NCBI GenBank assembly: GCA_025057595.1 | Contig: JANXBK010000012.1 | Location: 1-45,031, forward strand | Direction: 5' to 3' | DNA: 45,031 bases | Source: Thermodesulfovibrio sp. | Lineage (GTDB): Bacteria > Nitrospirota > Thermodesulfovibrionia > Thermodesulfovibrionales > Thermodesulfovibrionaceae | Shown here: piece by piece, positions 16,479 through 24,154 of the stretch | Numbering within the stretch: the first letter of the stretch is position 1 | How the letters are laid out: each line of letters begins with the position of its first letter | Translations under genes and position numbers: made by a program | Notes under the pieces: generated by a model | What the model saw: only the letters and a program-made list of their open reading frames with translations | What the model was told of the DNA's origin: nothing | Databases searched by the model: none

Positions 16479-17960
16479 TTAAAATCCCTCTGGAACAGTA
16501 AACCTAATTAATGAAGAAATTATTCTTCCGCTGTAAAAGCCAATTATAAGAATTGTTAAAGCCATTATAGTTATAGGAATTATCATACTTAAAGGTAATT
16601 CTCTAAAATTATGTTTTGGTATTACTTCCTTTTTAGAAAAGTAAATTTTTTCAAGAAGCTTAAAAAATATAAAGGCATTTACTAAACTACTAAAAACTAA
16701 AGCAGCTACAGAAATCCACTGTTCTGCTTTAGTAGCACCTAAAATTAAGTACCACTTACTGAAAAAACCTCCAGTAGGAGGAATACCTATCATAGATAAT
16801 GCTGCTACAGTGAAAGCTGCCATAGTAATTGGCATGCTTTTGCCAAGTCCTTTAAAATCCTCCAAATTTCTTGAGCCAACTCTATAAAAGATCCCTCCTG
16901 CAATCATAAAAAGACATGCTATCATTATAGCGTCATTAAGTATATGTAAGACAGCACCTATAAATCCCTCTTTGTTACATAAACTAATACCAAGAACCAT
17001 ATAACCAACTTCTGCTATCAGTATGTAAGAAAGAGTTCTTTTAAAATCTGTCTGACCAATAGCAATTATGCTTCCAAAAAAAATAGCTACAGTTGCCCAC
17101 CAAATAAGAATGTTAGAAAGAGGTGTTATATCCGTTAAAAATCTAGGTTCAAAAAGTGTAAAGAAAATCCTAATCAAAACATATATGCCAACCTTACTCA
17201 TAGTTGCTGAGGCAAATGCGCTAACTGCGGAGGGAGCAAAAGTATATGAATCGGGAAGCCACCTATGCAGTGGGAAAAGAGCTATTTTTATTGCAATACC
17301 AACTACTACAAATGCTAATGCAGCGAGAGTAACCTTTGACTCATATAAGGAAGGAAGTAGTCGGCTAAGATCTGTGATATTGAGGGAGCCTGTAATGATA
17401 TAGATGTAACCTACTCCTAATAAATAAAAACAAGCTCCTACTGTTCCCATAATTATATAATTAAAACTTGCAAGAACTGATCGCCTCTCACCAATTGCTA
17501 TTAATGCATAACCTGCAAGTGAAGCTATCTCAAGGAATACATAGAGATTAAATATATCTCCGGTAATTGTTATGCCCAATAATCCTGTTACAAAAAGTAA
17601 ATAAGTAGAGTAGAAATAGGGTAGTCGTGCTTTTGTCAACTCCTTTTTTATACTCTCTTTAGAATATATGGCTATAATAAAACTGATTATAGAAATAATA
17701 ATAATCAAAAAAGCATTGAGATGATCTACAGTATATTCAATTCCCCAAGGAGGAGTCCATCCGCCAAGTTTATATCTTATAGTTCCAGAAGTAGTAACAA
17801 CAGATAGAATGTCAATAGAAAGAAGAGAGCACAATCCTAAGATGCCTACAAAGAAAGGATAACACAACGACCTTTTTAATAAACTTATAAATATATTAAC
17901 AATTGAAGCAATTAAGGGGGTAACAACAATTAAAATTGAGGAATGCTCCCATAGATTCAT
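16479..17960 (-). CDS. mrpD: Mrp/Mbh-type antiporter subunit D (first copy)
   Basis: A 493-residue, 14-helix ND5/MrpD-like membrane protein. The key residues are Glu144 (NLYVFLEIASLAGYALI), Lys225 (VGIAIKIALFPLHRWLPDSY) and Lys256 (ASATMSKVGIYVLIR). It overlaps mrpC by 4 bases and directly follows the BC part of the operon, the usual place of MrpD, so this copy is the best candidate for MrpD proper. The complex exchanges Na+ (or K+) for H+ at the inner membrane. Confidence 0.88.
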   Translation of the reverse strand: MNLWEHSSILIVVTPLIASIVNIFISLLKRSLCYPFFVGILGLCSLLSIDILSVVTTSGTIRYKLGGWTPPWGIEYTVDHLNAFLIIIISIISFIIAIYSKESIKKELTKARLPYFYSTYLLFVTGLLGITITGDIFNLYVFLEIASLAGYALIAIGERRSVLASFNYIIMGTVGACFYLLGVGYIYIITGSLNITDLSRLLPSLYESKVTLAALAFVVVGIAIKIALFPLHRWLPDSYTFAPSAVSAFASATMSKVGIYVLIRIFFTLFEPRFLTDITPLSNILIWWATVAIFFGSIIAIGQTDFKRTLSYILIAEVGYMVLGISLCNKEGFIGAVLHILNDAIMIACLFMIAGGIFYRVGSRNLEDFKGLGKSMPITMAAFTVAALSMIGIPPTGGFFSKWYLILGATKAEQWISVAALVFSSLVNAFIFFKLLEKIYFSKKEVIPKHNFRELPLSMIIPITIMALTILIIGFYSGRIISSLIRFTVPEGF

Positions 17961-18328
17961 TTTTTCTTTAATATTTCAATTATTTCATCTTCATCAAGAG
18001 TTTTATACTGGTTATAAAGCATCATAATAATAGCTAAGGCAACACCGAAGGTACTTACCATTACAACTATCGCAGTAAGCATCAAAACGTGTGGTAAAGG
18101 ATTTATATATTGTGATGGATTTATAACCTCCTGAGATTTTATTAAAATAGGTATCGTAGCATCCCTTTTATAAGCTATAGATATAAAAAACAGTATTATA
18201 GCAGTCTGAAAAATGTTCATTCCTACCACTTTTTTTACAAGATTTCTTTTAGCTATCATTGCATAAAAGCCAATCATCATTAGTGCTATATAAATCCAGT
18301 AATTATACTTACCGATAATTGTCTCCAT
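17957..18328 (-). CDS. mrpC: Mrp antiporter subunit C (NuoK-like)
   Basis: A 123-residue protein with three membrane helices, homologous to NuoK. Helix 2 region MIAKRNLVKKVVGMNIFQTA and helix 3 region PHVLMLTAIVVMVSTFGVAL are family blocks (LTAIVV being most typical). I start it at the ATG at 18328, which has GAGGTG 10 bases upstream and follows the mrpB stop by one base; an in-frame ATG at 18367 would add 13 residues inside mrpB and lacks a site. The C-terminus is charged and cytosolic. Confidence 0.88.
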   Translation of the reverse strand: METIIGKYNYWIYIALMMIGFYAMIAKRNLVKKVVGMNIFQTAIILFFISIAYKRDATIPILIKSQEVINPSQYINPLPHVLMLTAIVVMVSTFGVALAIIMMLYNQYKTLDEDEIIEILKKK

Positions 18329-18329
18329 A

Positions 18330-18785
18330 TTAAACTTCACCTCTTTCGTGTTTACCAAAAGTTGCAAGGTTGAGAAAAATAGAGACCATCACTGCCATAA
18401 CTGTAATACCAACACTTATCTCAATTCCAAGAGTTGCAAGAGCACGAACTTTAACTGGATCGGCAGGCAAAACTTTATGTAGAATGCCGTAATTAAGATA
18501 TTCAGCTCCCAAAATTATACAAATAAGTCCAACAAAAGCATAAATAAAAACACCAAAAGCAATCATAAATATATTCGTGTACTCAGAAAATCTTTTTTTC
18601 ATCCATTTTATATCATAGGCAATCACCATTAGTATAAATGATGCACCTAAAATACAGCCTCCCTGAAAACCTCCTCCAGGACTATAATGTCCATGAGTAA
18701 TAACATAAAGAGCAAAAAGTTGAATAAAAGGAATCATAATTCGGCAAACTGTTTGTATTATGAGATCGTCATACAGTCTTATCAT
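18330..18785 (-). CDS. mrpB: Mrp antiporter subunit B
   Basis: A 151-residue, four-helix protein with the MrpB signature ITHGHYSPGGGFQGGCILGA. That block and the following hydrophobic helices are characteristic of MnhB/MrpB and MbhF. The ATG at 18785 has GAGGAG 8 bases before it; a TTG at 18791 is less likely. It overlaps the end of the upstream MbhE-like gene by 17 bases, with an ATG inside the last codons of that gene, so translation is coupled. Confidence 0.88.
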   Translation of the reverse strand: MIRLYDDLIIQTVCRIMIPFIQLFALYVITHGHYSPGGGFQGGCILGASFILMVIAYDIKWMKKRFSEYTNIFMIAFGVFIYAFVGLICIILGAEYLNYGILHKVLPADPVKVRALATLGIEISVGITVMAVMVSIFLNLATFGKHERGEV

Positions 18786-19053
18786 CTTCAAATCTCCTCA
18801 AAAGTAAAATACATACAACCGCGGCTGTAAATATAACTGTTGTCTCTCCTAAAGTATCATATCCTCTGTAGTCTGCGAGAACTGAAGTAACCGCATTTGG
18901 AGTAGCTGTTTCCTCTAAGGTTTTCTCAATATAACGAGGTGATACATGTAGACTTGCCGGAGAGTTAGGATCTCCCCAGTTTGGCATCTCAAGAGTGCTG
19001 TAGATGAGTGTGGCACCCGTCATTATAACTATTATCAAAGCAAAAAGTTTCAA
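18769..19053 (-). CDS. MbhE-like subunit (C-terminal MrpA segment)
   Basis: A 94-residue protein with an N-terminal helix and a second helix near the C-terminus. Between them lie NAVTSVLADYRGYDTLGETT, the block found at the very C-terminus of MrpA and in MbhE of membrane hydrogenases. So the MrpA tail is a separate gene here. It overlaps the DUF4040 gene by 4 bases and mrpB by 17. Confidence 0.8.
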   Translation of the reverse strand: MKLFALIIVIMTGATLIYSTLEMPNWGDPNSPASLHVSPRYIEKTLEETATPNAVTSVLADYRGYDTLGETTVIFTAAVVCILLLRRFEDDKTV

Positions 19054-19295
19054 TCTTTTGTCCTCCTTGTTGTCTGATAGATAGCACCTATAAAAAATGC
19101 CGTGCTAATCCCAGCTCCTACTGCAGCTTCAGTAAATGCCACATCAACCGCACCCATTTCTGCCCAAAGAATACACATAAGAAAGCTATATGCACCTAAA
19201 AGTATAGCAGAACTCAGCAAATCTTTTACATGTATTGCTCCTACAGCACATATAAGAAGAATAGTTAGTATTAGTAGTTCAGTAATCCATATCAT
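19050..19295 (-). CDS. MbhD-like DUF4040 subunit (MrpA segment)
   Basis: An 81-residue, three-helix protein with GAVDVAFTEAAVGAGISTAF, the hallmark of DUF4040 (MbhD and the C-terminal region of MrpA, NuoJ-like). It precedes the MbhE-like gene with a 4-base ATGA overlap, and together they replace the C-terminal third of a full MrpA. The ND5-like part of MrpA is absent at this position. Confidence 0.82.
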   Translation of the reverse strand: MIWITELLILTILLICAVGAIHVKDLLSSAILLGAYSFLMCILWAEMGAVDVAFTEAAVGAGISTAFFIGAIYQTTRRTKD

Positions 19296-19639
19296 CTTTC
19301 TAAATCCTCCTTTCTTAAAGGAATTACACCACTGTCTAATCCTGCCTTTGTTATAGCATGAGTGGCTGTAGGATTAGCAAGAAATATAAAGAAAATAATA
19401 AAGAGAAGTTTTAGGGAAACAAGTATTGTACTAAAGGAAAAATCCTCCTTAAGTATATAAATCACTATTCCTAATAGAGTTAAAATTGCACCAAGAGTAT
19501 CTCCTTTACCCGTTGCTTGAAGTTTACAGTAAAAATCAGGGAACCTTAGAAGTCCAACAGTTGCTGTAAAGAAAAAGAATAAGCCTATTCCTACTATAAC
19601 ACCTACAATAATATTTAAAGCAAAATCAAAGTTTATCAT
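19292..19639 (-). CDS. mrpG: Mrp antiporter subunit G
   Basis: A 115-residue protein with three membrane helices and the MrpG/MnhG block VGLLRFPDFYCKLQATGKGDTLG. After the third helix comes NPTATHAITKAGLDSGVIP, which matches the family C-terminus (N-P-x-A-x-H-x-I-x-R/K-A). It overlaps mrpF and the DUF4040 gene by 4 bases each. No residue looks missing. Confidence 0.9.
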   Translation of the reverse strand: MINFDFALNIIVGVIVGIGLFFFFTATVGLLRFPDFYCKLQATGKGDTLGAILTLLGIVIYILKEDFSFSTILVSLKLLFIIFFIFLANPTATHAITKAGLDSGVIPLRKEDLER

Positions 19640-19944
19640 TTGCTTTCCTCCCTGTCTTTTAAAAATTTAGTTCCTGGCACAATACTTTTTCTTACTCTGA
19701 AAAACTTAGAAGCTGCTAATGTAGCTATAAAGTTAAGAAGGGCATAAGCAAGGGAGATATCAACAAACATCTCTACTCTTTTGTAATAAATTCCTAATAA
19801 GATAAGAATCAACGTAGTTTTGGTTCCAATAACTCCCACTGCTGCTATTCTATCCATAATTGTTGGACCAAATACTGCACGATAAAGACATAAAATGACC
19901 ATAATTATAAGAATTATTATTGTTAAAAGAAAGAAGTTTTCCAT
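19636..19944 (-). CDS. mrpF: Mrp antiporter subunit F
   Basis: A 102-residue protein with three helices and the family block LYRAVFGPTIMDRIAAVGVIG, followed by VDISLAYALLNFIATLAASKF. I start at the ATG at 19944, where AAGGAG stands 6 bases upstream and the mrpE stop lies two bases away. A longer frame to 20022 would sit entirely inside mrpE and adds 26 unrelated residues. Confidence 0.9.
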   Translation of the reverse strand: MENFFLLTIIILIIMVILCLYRAVFGPTIMDRIAAVGVIGTKTTLILILLGIYYKRVEMFVDISLAYALLNFIATLAASKFFRVRKSIVPGTKFLKDREESK

Positions 19945-19945
19945 C

Positions 19946-20443
19946 TTAACTCCTTTCAATATTTTCACCAAATATCCTACCAACCTTTTTTTCCATCTCT
20001 CCTGTAAGTAGGTCATCTGCAACTTTCTGGCTTATACAATGTATTACGAAAATATTATCCTTTGTAATATCCATTGTAATTGTTCCGGGTGTTAGAGTTA
20101 TTGAGTGAGCAAAGACAACCTTTGATATGTCTTTTTTTAATTTAGCTTTGTATTCAAGCACAAAGGGTTGTATTGGCATTTTTGGATGCAACGCTAGGTA
20201 GGCAACATGAATATTTGCAAGAATTATTTGATAAAATAGCCAAGGAATATATTTTATAAATCTTATTCCATCCCTAATATGAGACTTTGTGAATTTCTCA
20301 CTCTTGAAAATTAAATCTCCAGAGATCAATGTAATTATTAAACAAGAGATAACACCAAGAGCTAAATGAAAGACATCAAACATTCCTGAAAAAATACACC
20401 ATAGACTAAAAAGTATAAGGAAAGTAACTACTTTTTTATTCAT
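19946..20443 (-). CDS. mrpE: Mrp antiporter subunit E
   Basis: A 165-residue protein with two to three N-terminal helices and a cytosolic C-terminal domain holding the MrpE signature FAHSITLTPGTITMDI. It is the first gene of the Mrp operon (E-F-G-DUF4040-MbhE-B-C-D-D-small-small-D), the same order as the ion-translocating module of Mbh and Mbs complexes. AGGAGG stands 6-7 bases before the ATG. The 99 bases upstream contain several AT-rich -10-like hexamers but no convincing -35. Confidence 0.9.
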   Translation of the reverse strand: MNKKVVTFLILFSLWCIFSGMFDVFHLALGVISCLIITLISGDLIFKSEKFTKSHIRDGIRFIKYIPWLFYQIILANIHVAYLALHPKMPIQPFVLEYKAKLKKDISKVVFAHSITLTPGTITMDITKDNIFVIHCISQKVADDLLTGEMEKKVGRIFGENIERS

Positions 20444-20542
20444 AAATTACCTCCTACTTAAAAGATATAAAGACGAAAGTATAACTGCTACCTGAATATT
20501 ATAAATGATATTACCAAATCTTTTGTTTCAGGATAAGTTCAA

Positions 20543-21052
20543 TTAATAAAAATTTGACCGATTTTTTAACAGTTCCTCCGAGATTACATCAAATACTTCA
20601 ATTATTCTTACTAATCCTAAAAGTTTCTTCTTTTCCCTAATCACAGGCAATACAGCTAGATCGTAACTAATCATTAAGTAAGCAGCTTTTATAACAGGAT
20701 CTGAGGGCTCAACAAAATGTTTTGCAGGAACCATTATTTCACTTACAGGTTTGTGGATGATTTTTTTTATCTCTTGACTAAAAAAACTGTCCCAAACCAT
20801 GGGTTCCTCTTTATTGATTTCTATTGGCAAAGAGAGTTTCAGTTTCTTTAAAACATCTCTTGGTGTTACTGTTCCTAAAAGATTATACTTTTCATCAAAA
20901 ACAAGTACTACGAGAGGCTCTGTGTATTTTTGAGTTTGAATAAAGAAAGCCTTGATTACTTTAATAACCTGCTCAATATTAAACCAATAAGGAATATGTG
21001 GATATTCAAATATTTCAAACATTATATCTTTTACGAATTTTTTGTTTGACAT
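20543..21052 (-). CDS. CBS-domain pair protein
   Basis: A 169-residue cytosolic protein consisting of two CBS domains (about 5-75 and 95-165). The first has VVLVFDEKYNLLGTVTPRDV and the second IMVPAKHFVEPSDPVIKAAY with LAVLPVIREKKKLLGLVRI. CBS pairs bind adenine nucleotides and act as energy sensors. GGAGGT lies 5-6 bases before the ATG. It is upstream of mrpE in the same direction with a 99-base gap, so it may be cotranscribed with, or regulate, the antiporter; that link is inferred from position only. Confidence 0.82.
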   Translation of the reverse strand: MSNKKFVKDIMFEIFEYPHIPYWFNIEQVIKVIKAFFIQTQKYTEPLVVLVFDEKYNLLGTVTPRDVLKKLKLSLPIEINKEEPMVWDSFFSQEIKKIIHKPVSEIMVPAKHFVEPSDPVIKAAYLMISYDLAVLPVIREKKKLLGLVRIIEVFDVISEELLKNRSNFY

Positions 21053-21270
21053 TTCCGACCTCCAGAGAATAATTCATAAAACTTAATTTTTCTGATACCA
21101 CAATCTGTATTATAAGTAACATTTCTATCCAGCCATTCTAAACTCTGTATAAAATAGAAAGAATGTTTCCTTTCATCCTATAAATTGCGTTATTAATTAT
21201 ATTAAAAAATACCTGCAACTTTCTCAGTTTAACCAATCAAAGATAAATTTTGTTGTAATTTTTATTTACC

Positions 21271-21360
21271 CTATTTAAAATTATTTATTTTAATCATGCT
21301 ATCAGTTAACGCTACAGCTGGATCTTTATCTTTTCTTGCTTCAAAGACATTCTGCCCTAT
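21271..21360 (-). pseudogene. Possible remnant of an aldolase-family gene (C-terminal 29 residues)
   Basis: On the minus strand codons from 21360 read IGQNVFEARKDKDP followed by AVALTDSMIKINNFK and a TAG stop. The pattern G-x-N-V-F-x(n)-P-x-A-x-x-x-x-M/L recalls the C-terminus of class I DeoC/FbaB/LsrF-type aldolases (GRNVFQ...P..M..A). No start codon exists; the frame is closed by a TAG five codons upstream. Composition (varied residues, few runs) differs from the noise around it. The Arg of the phosphate-binding GRN is Gln here. It may be coincidence. Confidence 0.3.
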
Positions 21361-21386
21361 AAAACTTTTTTTAAACTAAATAGGCA

Positions 21387-21422
21387 TTGTAATAATTACA
21401 AGAATTTGAAATATTTCAAATT
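21387..21422. repeat. Two adjacent perfect palindromes
   Basis: TTGTAATAATTACAA (21387-21401, 15 bases, centre A) is followed one base later by a 20-base perfect palindrome, AATTTGAAAT joined to ATTTCAAATT (21403-21422). They lie 45 bases downstream of the UspA stop codon and 335 bases upstream of the CBS gene. They could be operator sites or a weak AT-only transcript end; there is no T-run typical of a terminator. Confidence 0.5.
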
Positions 21423-21466
21423 AGCAGTTTGTTAATTAATTTTTGGAAAGCTATAATTTATTGAAT

Positions 21467-22285
21467 TTATCTCTTTCTAACCACAAGTATTGGACAGGAT
21501 GCTAATGCAATAACTCTCTCTGTCACGCTTCCCATAAAAAATTTCTCTATGCCGGTTCTACCATATTTCCCCATAACTATCAATCCAGTAGCATTTTTAT
21601 TAGCTGTATCAACAATCATCTCAAATGGCTCTCCACGAGCAACTACTGTCTGAACCTTAACTCCTTCTCCTTTGGCTACTTCTTTAACTGTTCTAACTGC
21701 ATGTTCTGCATAGGGAACATTTTCGTCTCTCTTCGCAACAGAGATAACAATAAGAACACTACCAAATCTTTTTGCCATTCCTATTGCCTCAACAGCTGCT
21801 ATTTGACTGTAAATAGAACCATCTGTTGCTATTAATATCCTTTTAAAATTCAAAGTTGCATCAACTGGAACAACCAGCGTCTTACAGGGTGCGTTTCCAA
21901 TTACTTTTTTACCAACTGTACCGAGCATAAATCCCTTTTTGCCAAGAACGATTAAATCAACATTGTTTTTGATTGCCTCATCAATAATATATTTATATGG
22001 CTCAAATCCTACATAACTTATCGTTTCACATCTTATACTTGCTTTAGTTACTATTGCTTTTATCTCCTCAAGCGCTTGAACTGCTCTTTTTTCCAGAGTG
22101 TCTATAATTATTGCAACAAATTCAGCAGCAAAAATAGGAACCTCTGCTACACATACAACATAAACTTTACTTTTCCATAGCTTTGCAAACTCAACTGCCG
22201 CATAAGCTGCAAACTTAGCAGCTTTTGAACCATCAGTTGCTATCAATATTTTATCTATCTTTGTCAAAGAAGATATTTCTTTCAT
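21467..22285 (-). CDS. Tandem universal stress protein (two UspA domains)
   Basis: A 272-residue protein with two UspA domains (about 8-140 and 145-272). Both begin with the strand KILIATDGS / RILIATDGS. The second has MGKYGRTGIEKFFMGSVTER, a full G-x2-G-x9-G-S nucleotide motif; the first has LGKKGFMLGTVGKKVIGNAP, where the last motif is altered. It is a different paralogue from the gene at 11131-12069. The ATG has AGGA 12 bases upstream. A 57-codon frame lies just upstream in the same direction. Confidence 0.88.
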   Translation of the reverse strand: MKEISSLTKIDKILIATDGSKAAKFAAYAAVEFAKLWKSKVYVVCVAEVPIFAAEFVAIIIDTLEKRAVQALEEIKAIVTKASIRCETISYVGFEPYKYIIDEAIKNNVDLIVLGKKGFMLGTVGKKVIGNAPCKTLVVPVDATLNFKRILIATDGSIYSQIAAVEAIGMAKRFGSVLIVISVAKRDENVPYAEHAVRTVKEVAKGEGVKVQTVVARGEPFEMIVDTANKNATGLIVMGKYGRTGIEKFFMGSVTERVIALASCPILVVRKR

Positions 22286-22319
22286 TTATTGTTTTTTCCT
22301 ATAGACTTTACTATAGAGG

Positions 22320-22493
22320 TTAAGGCTTTTCGGATTTGTTTTTTTGTTTTAACACCGATCTCTTAGAGGAATCCTTTAAATTCTTTTTTTCTGCAACTTC
22401 TTTTTGTGTTCTCTGAAGCCTGTCAAATTCCTTTGGCTTTGAAAATGTTATAGAAATTAGTAAATCTTTTACTTTTTTCCATATTTTTCTCAT
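22320..22493 (-). CDS. Possible small basic protein (57 residues)
   Basis: ATG at 22493 to TAA at 22320 encodes 57 residues: MRKIWKKVKDLLISITFSKP, then a charged helix with EFDRLQRTQKEVAEKKNL and a Lys/Ser-rich tail. It lies 34 bases before the UspA gene on the same strand. No Shine-Dalgarno is visible and the Lys-rich composition could arise from AT-rich noise. The first half, with an amphipathic helix followed by a mixed charged helix, looks protein-like. I know no family for it with confidence. Confidence 0.35.
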   Translation of the reverse strand: MRKIWKKVKDLLISITFSKPKEFDRLQRTQKEVAEKKNLKDSSKRSVLKQKNKSEKP

Positions 22494-22608
22494 CGGTATT
22501 ATTTATTTACAAAAAGCATACCAAATAAGATAATAAGAAAAATAAATCAGAAGTAAAATAAAAATCTTTTGTTATTAATTTTAATTATTACCAAAAACAT
22601 AAAAATCT

Positions 22609-22625
22609 TGCAACTTTATGTTGCA
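22609..22625 (-). terminator. Weak hairpin terminator after the AEC transporter
   Basis: On the minus strand TGCAAC, loop ATAAA, GTTGCA forms a 6-pair stem 21 bases after the AEC stop codon and is followed by AGATTTTTATGTTTTT. Stem is short, so the call is tentative. Confidence 0.4.
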
Positions 22626-22646
22626 TTTAACATTTTTGTAGCAATT

Positions 22647-23570
22647 TTAGATTGTCAAAAAATTAACATAAAAATAATGCAATAAAAAGAAACCCACTGT
22701 TGTAAAAAAAATCATCTCAACTGATGTTCTTAAATCGGTTCCGAAAATTCTTGCAAAAATCATACTCATAAGCATTGTTGGCATGCCTGCCTGTATTATG
22801 CAGACATTATATGGAATATCTGAAAGCCCTGTAACAGTTGCAAAAAATAATCCCAGCAATGGTGATATTATTATTTTGACTGCAATTGCTGGAAGTAAAA
22901 GCATAAATCCATGAGAGGAGACTGTTTTAATTGAAACTCCAACAATCAGTAACATGAGATATGTAACATGACTTGATAGTTTCTTAAAAATGATTATTAA
23001 TTCATCTGGAAGATAAATGCCCATTTTTCTAAAAATTAGACCGACCAATAATCCCCAAATCGCAGGAATTCTTATAATAGTTGGAAATGAATCTTTAAAA
23101 CTGTAACTTTTTGCATATCCATACTTCATACATATTGCTACTGCAATGCTCCACACAAGAGGGGTGCTTGCAAAAAGATCGTAGGTAAGAGCATAACTTA
23201 TACCTTGCTCACCATAAAGCTTGGTTAAGACAGGCAAGCCTATATAAAGAACATTTCCAAAAGAGGAAGAGATTATAATTGAACCTAAAACCTCTGAACT
23301 GACAGAAAAAATTTTTCTATAAATGAATGAAGAAATTATTATACAACTAATAATCGTAAGAATTGCAACGAAAGAAACCTTGAAATGATTCAGTGTAAGC
23401 GGCATTGTATAGGTAGTTTTGAAGCAAATAATAGGAATGATATAGTAAAAAACAAAATAGTTTATTCTGTCACGGGTAGAATCAATTTTTTCAGTAGGGA
23501 TACCAACTGTTACAAGTAAAATCCTTAATAACAGTCCAATAAAAATAAAAAAGAAAGTATCAAGAATCAT
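22647..23570 (-). CDS. AEC-family transporter (auxin efflux carrier type)
   Basis: A 307-residue membrane protein with ten predicted helices in two inverted halves of five. The broken helices carry SSFGNVLYIGLPVLTKLYGE in the first half and IQAGMPTMLMSMIFARIFG in the second, the family's crossover motifs. Bacterial members export or import malate, malonate or other organic acids; the substrate here is unknown. The start is at 23570 with only a weak GAG site before it. Its first 11 bases overlap the end of a HEPN gene remnant, so the toxin fragment may have become its leader. Confidence 0.82.
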   Translation of the reverse strand: MILDTFFFIFIGLLLRILLVTVGIPTEKIDSTRDRINYFVFYYIIPIICFKTTYTMPLTLNHFKVSFVAILTIISCIIISSFIYRKIFSVSSEVLGSIIISSSFGNVLYIGLPVLTKLYGEQGISYALTYDLFASTPLVWSIAVAICMKYGYAKSYSFKDSFPTIIRIPAIWGLLVGLIFRKMGIYLPDELIIIFKKLSSHVTYLMLLIVGVSIKTVSSHGFMLLLPAIAVKIIISPLLGLFFATVTGLSDIPYNVCIIQAGMPTMLMSMIFARIFGTDLRTSVEMIFFTTVGFFLLHYFYVNFLTI

Positions 23571-23676
23571 TTATCTGCTCAAACTTGAATATAATCACAT
23601 CCCAATATATTACTGCATCATCAACTTTATCATATATATGAACAATTATATTTCTGACACCTCTTTCTGTGCATGT
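23560..23676 (-). pseudogene. HEPN toxin remnant (C-terminal part)
   Basis: A minus-strand frame closed by TAA just above 23676 reads TCTERGVRNIIVHIYDKV, then DDAVIYWDVIIFKFEQINDS and a stop at 23560. R-N-I-I-V-H-x-Y is the R-x4-H catalytic motif of HEPN RNase toxins, and V-D-x-x-x-Y-W/D follows as in the DUF86/MNT-partner group. There is no start codon and the N-terminal two thirds are missing. It overlaps the tail of the MNT frame, so a deletion has probably joined the two genes. Confidence 0.7.
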
Positions 23677-24127
23677 TTATATCTCTTTTTTACTTCATTC
23701 ATATAGTATGGAGCAAAATCATAGTATTCTCTGATTATTATATCTTGAAATTCTATTCTGTATTGCCTGAATTTCTTTGATTCATAAAGTAAAATTCCTT
23801 GAGATATGATTGAAAACAAAAGTAAAATTGAAGCAAATCTATCAGACATATTCACAATGCTAACATCTTTTTTATGCCTAAATTAAAAAGTGCTCCGAAG
23901 ACTAAGTCTTCTACTTGGGATATTAAAATTAAAATCTCATCTCTGCTAACATCTGGTGCAGGCAGTATAGCAATGTCTATATCACTGTCTTCTCTTAGCA
24001 TACTCCTAACTGCAGAGCCGTAAAGATAAACTCCAGCTAAATTAAATATTTTTTCCGACTTAAAGGCTTTATAGTTCTTTTGCGATATTTTGCATAAATA
24101 ATTATAACAGTTTTCTAATCTTTTAAT
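23646..24127 (-). pseudogene. MNT-type nucleotidyltransferase antitoxin, interrupted by a -1 frameshift
   Basis: Frame one (down to TGA at 23852) encodes RLENCYNYLCKI, then GVYLYGSAVRSMLREDSDID: an exact G-S-x10-D-x-D nucleotidyltransferase motif, followed by ILISQVEDLVFGALFNLGIKK. The family C-terminus (DVSIVNMSDRFASILLLF, then GILLYESKKFRQYR and IREYYDFAPYY) continues in the -1 frame, ending at 23646. The switch falls on an A-run reading A AAA AAG in frame (23873-23867). So it is either a one-base deletion in the run or a programmed -1 frameshift like that of dnaX. No ATG, GTG or TTG opens the frame; ATT at 24127 is the only plausible initiation codon. With the HEPN remnant downstream, decay is the simpler view. 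Confidence 0.75.
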
Positions 24128-24154
24128 TTTGTGTTAATTAAAGTAAAATTTAAT

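Larger units (their letters stand above)
21053..21466. other. 414-base gap between CBS and UspA genes
   Basis: No complete gene is visible. A minus-strand TATAAT (21114-21109) about 57 bases before the CBS gene start is a possible -10. The middle holds a coding-like fragment (21271-21360), and the left end of the UspA gene is followed by two perfect AT-rich palindromes (21387-21422). The rest is AT-rich with stops in all frames. Confidence 0.5.

Noticed and set aside
12792-20443. Respiratory complex I or membrane-bound hydrogenase operon
   Set aside because: No NuoB/C/D/I, hydrogenase large/small subunit or NuoH gene occurs; the set with MrpE/F/G points to the Mrp/Mbh ion module alone.
22320-22493. 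Small frame as part of the UspA protein
   Set aside because: It stops 34 bases before the UspA ATG and UspA is complete by itself; kept only as a weak separate small gene.
23646-23855. Open frame of 69 codons starting GTG as a separate gene or HEPN toxin
   Set aside because: Its sequence is the family C-terminus of the MNT protein upstream, joined by a -1 shift; it has no HEPN motif. The HEPN motif lies in another frame at 23560-23676.
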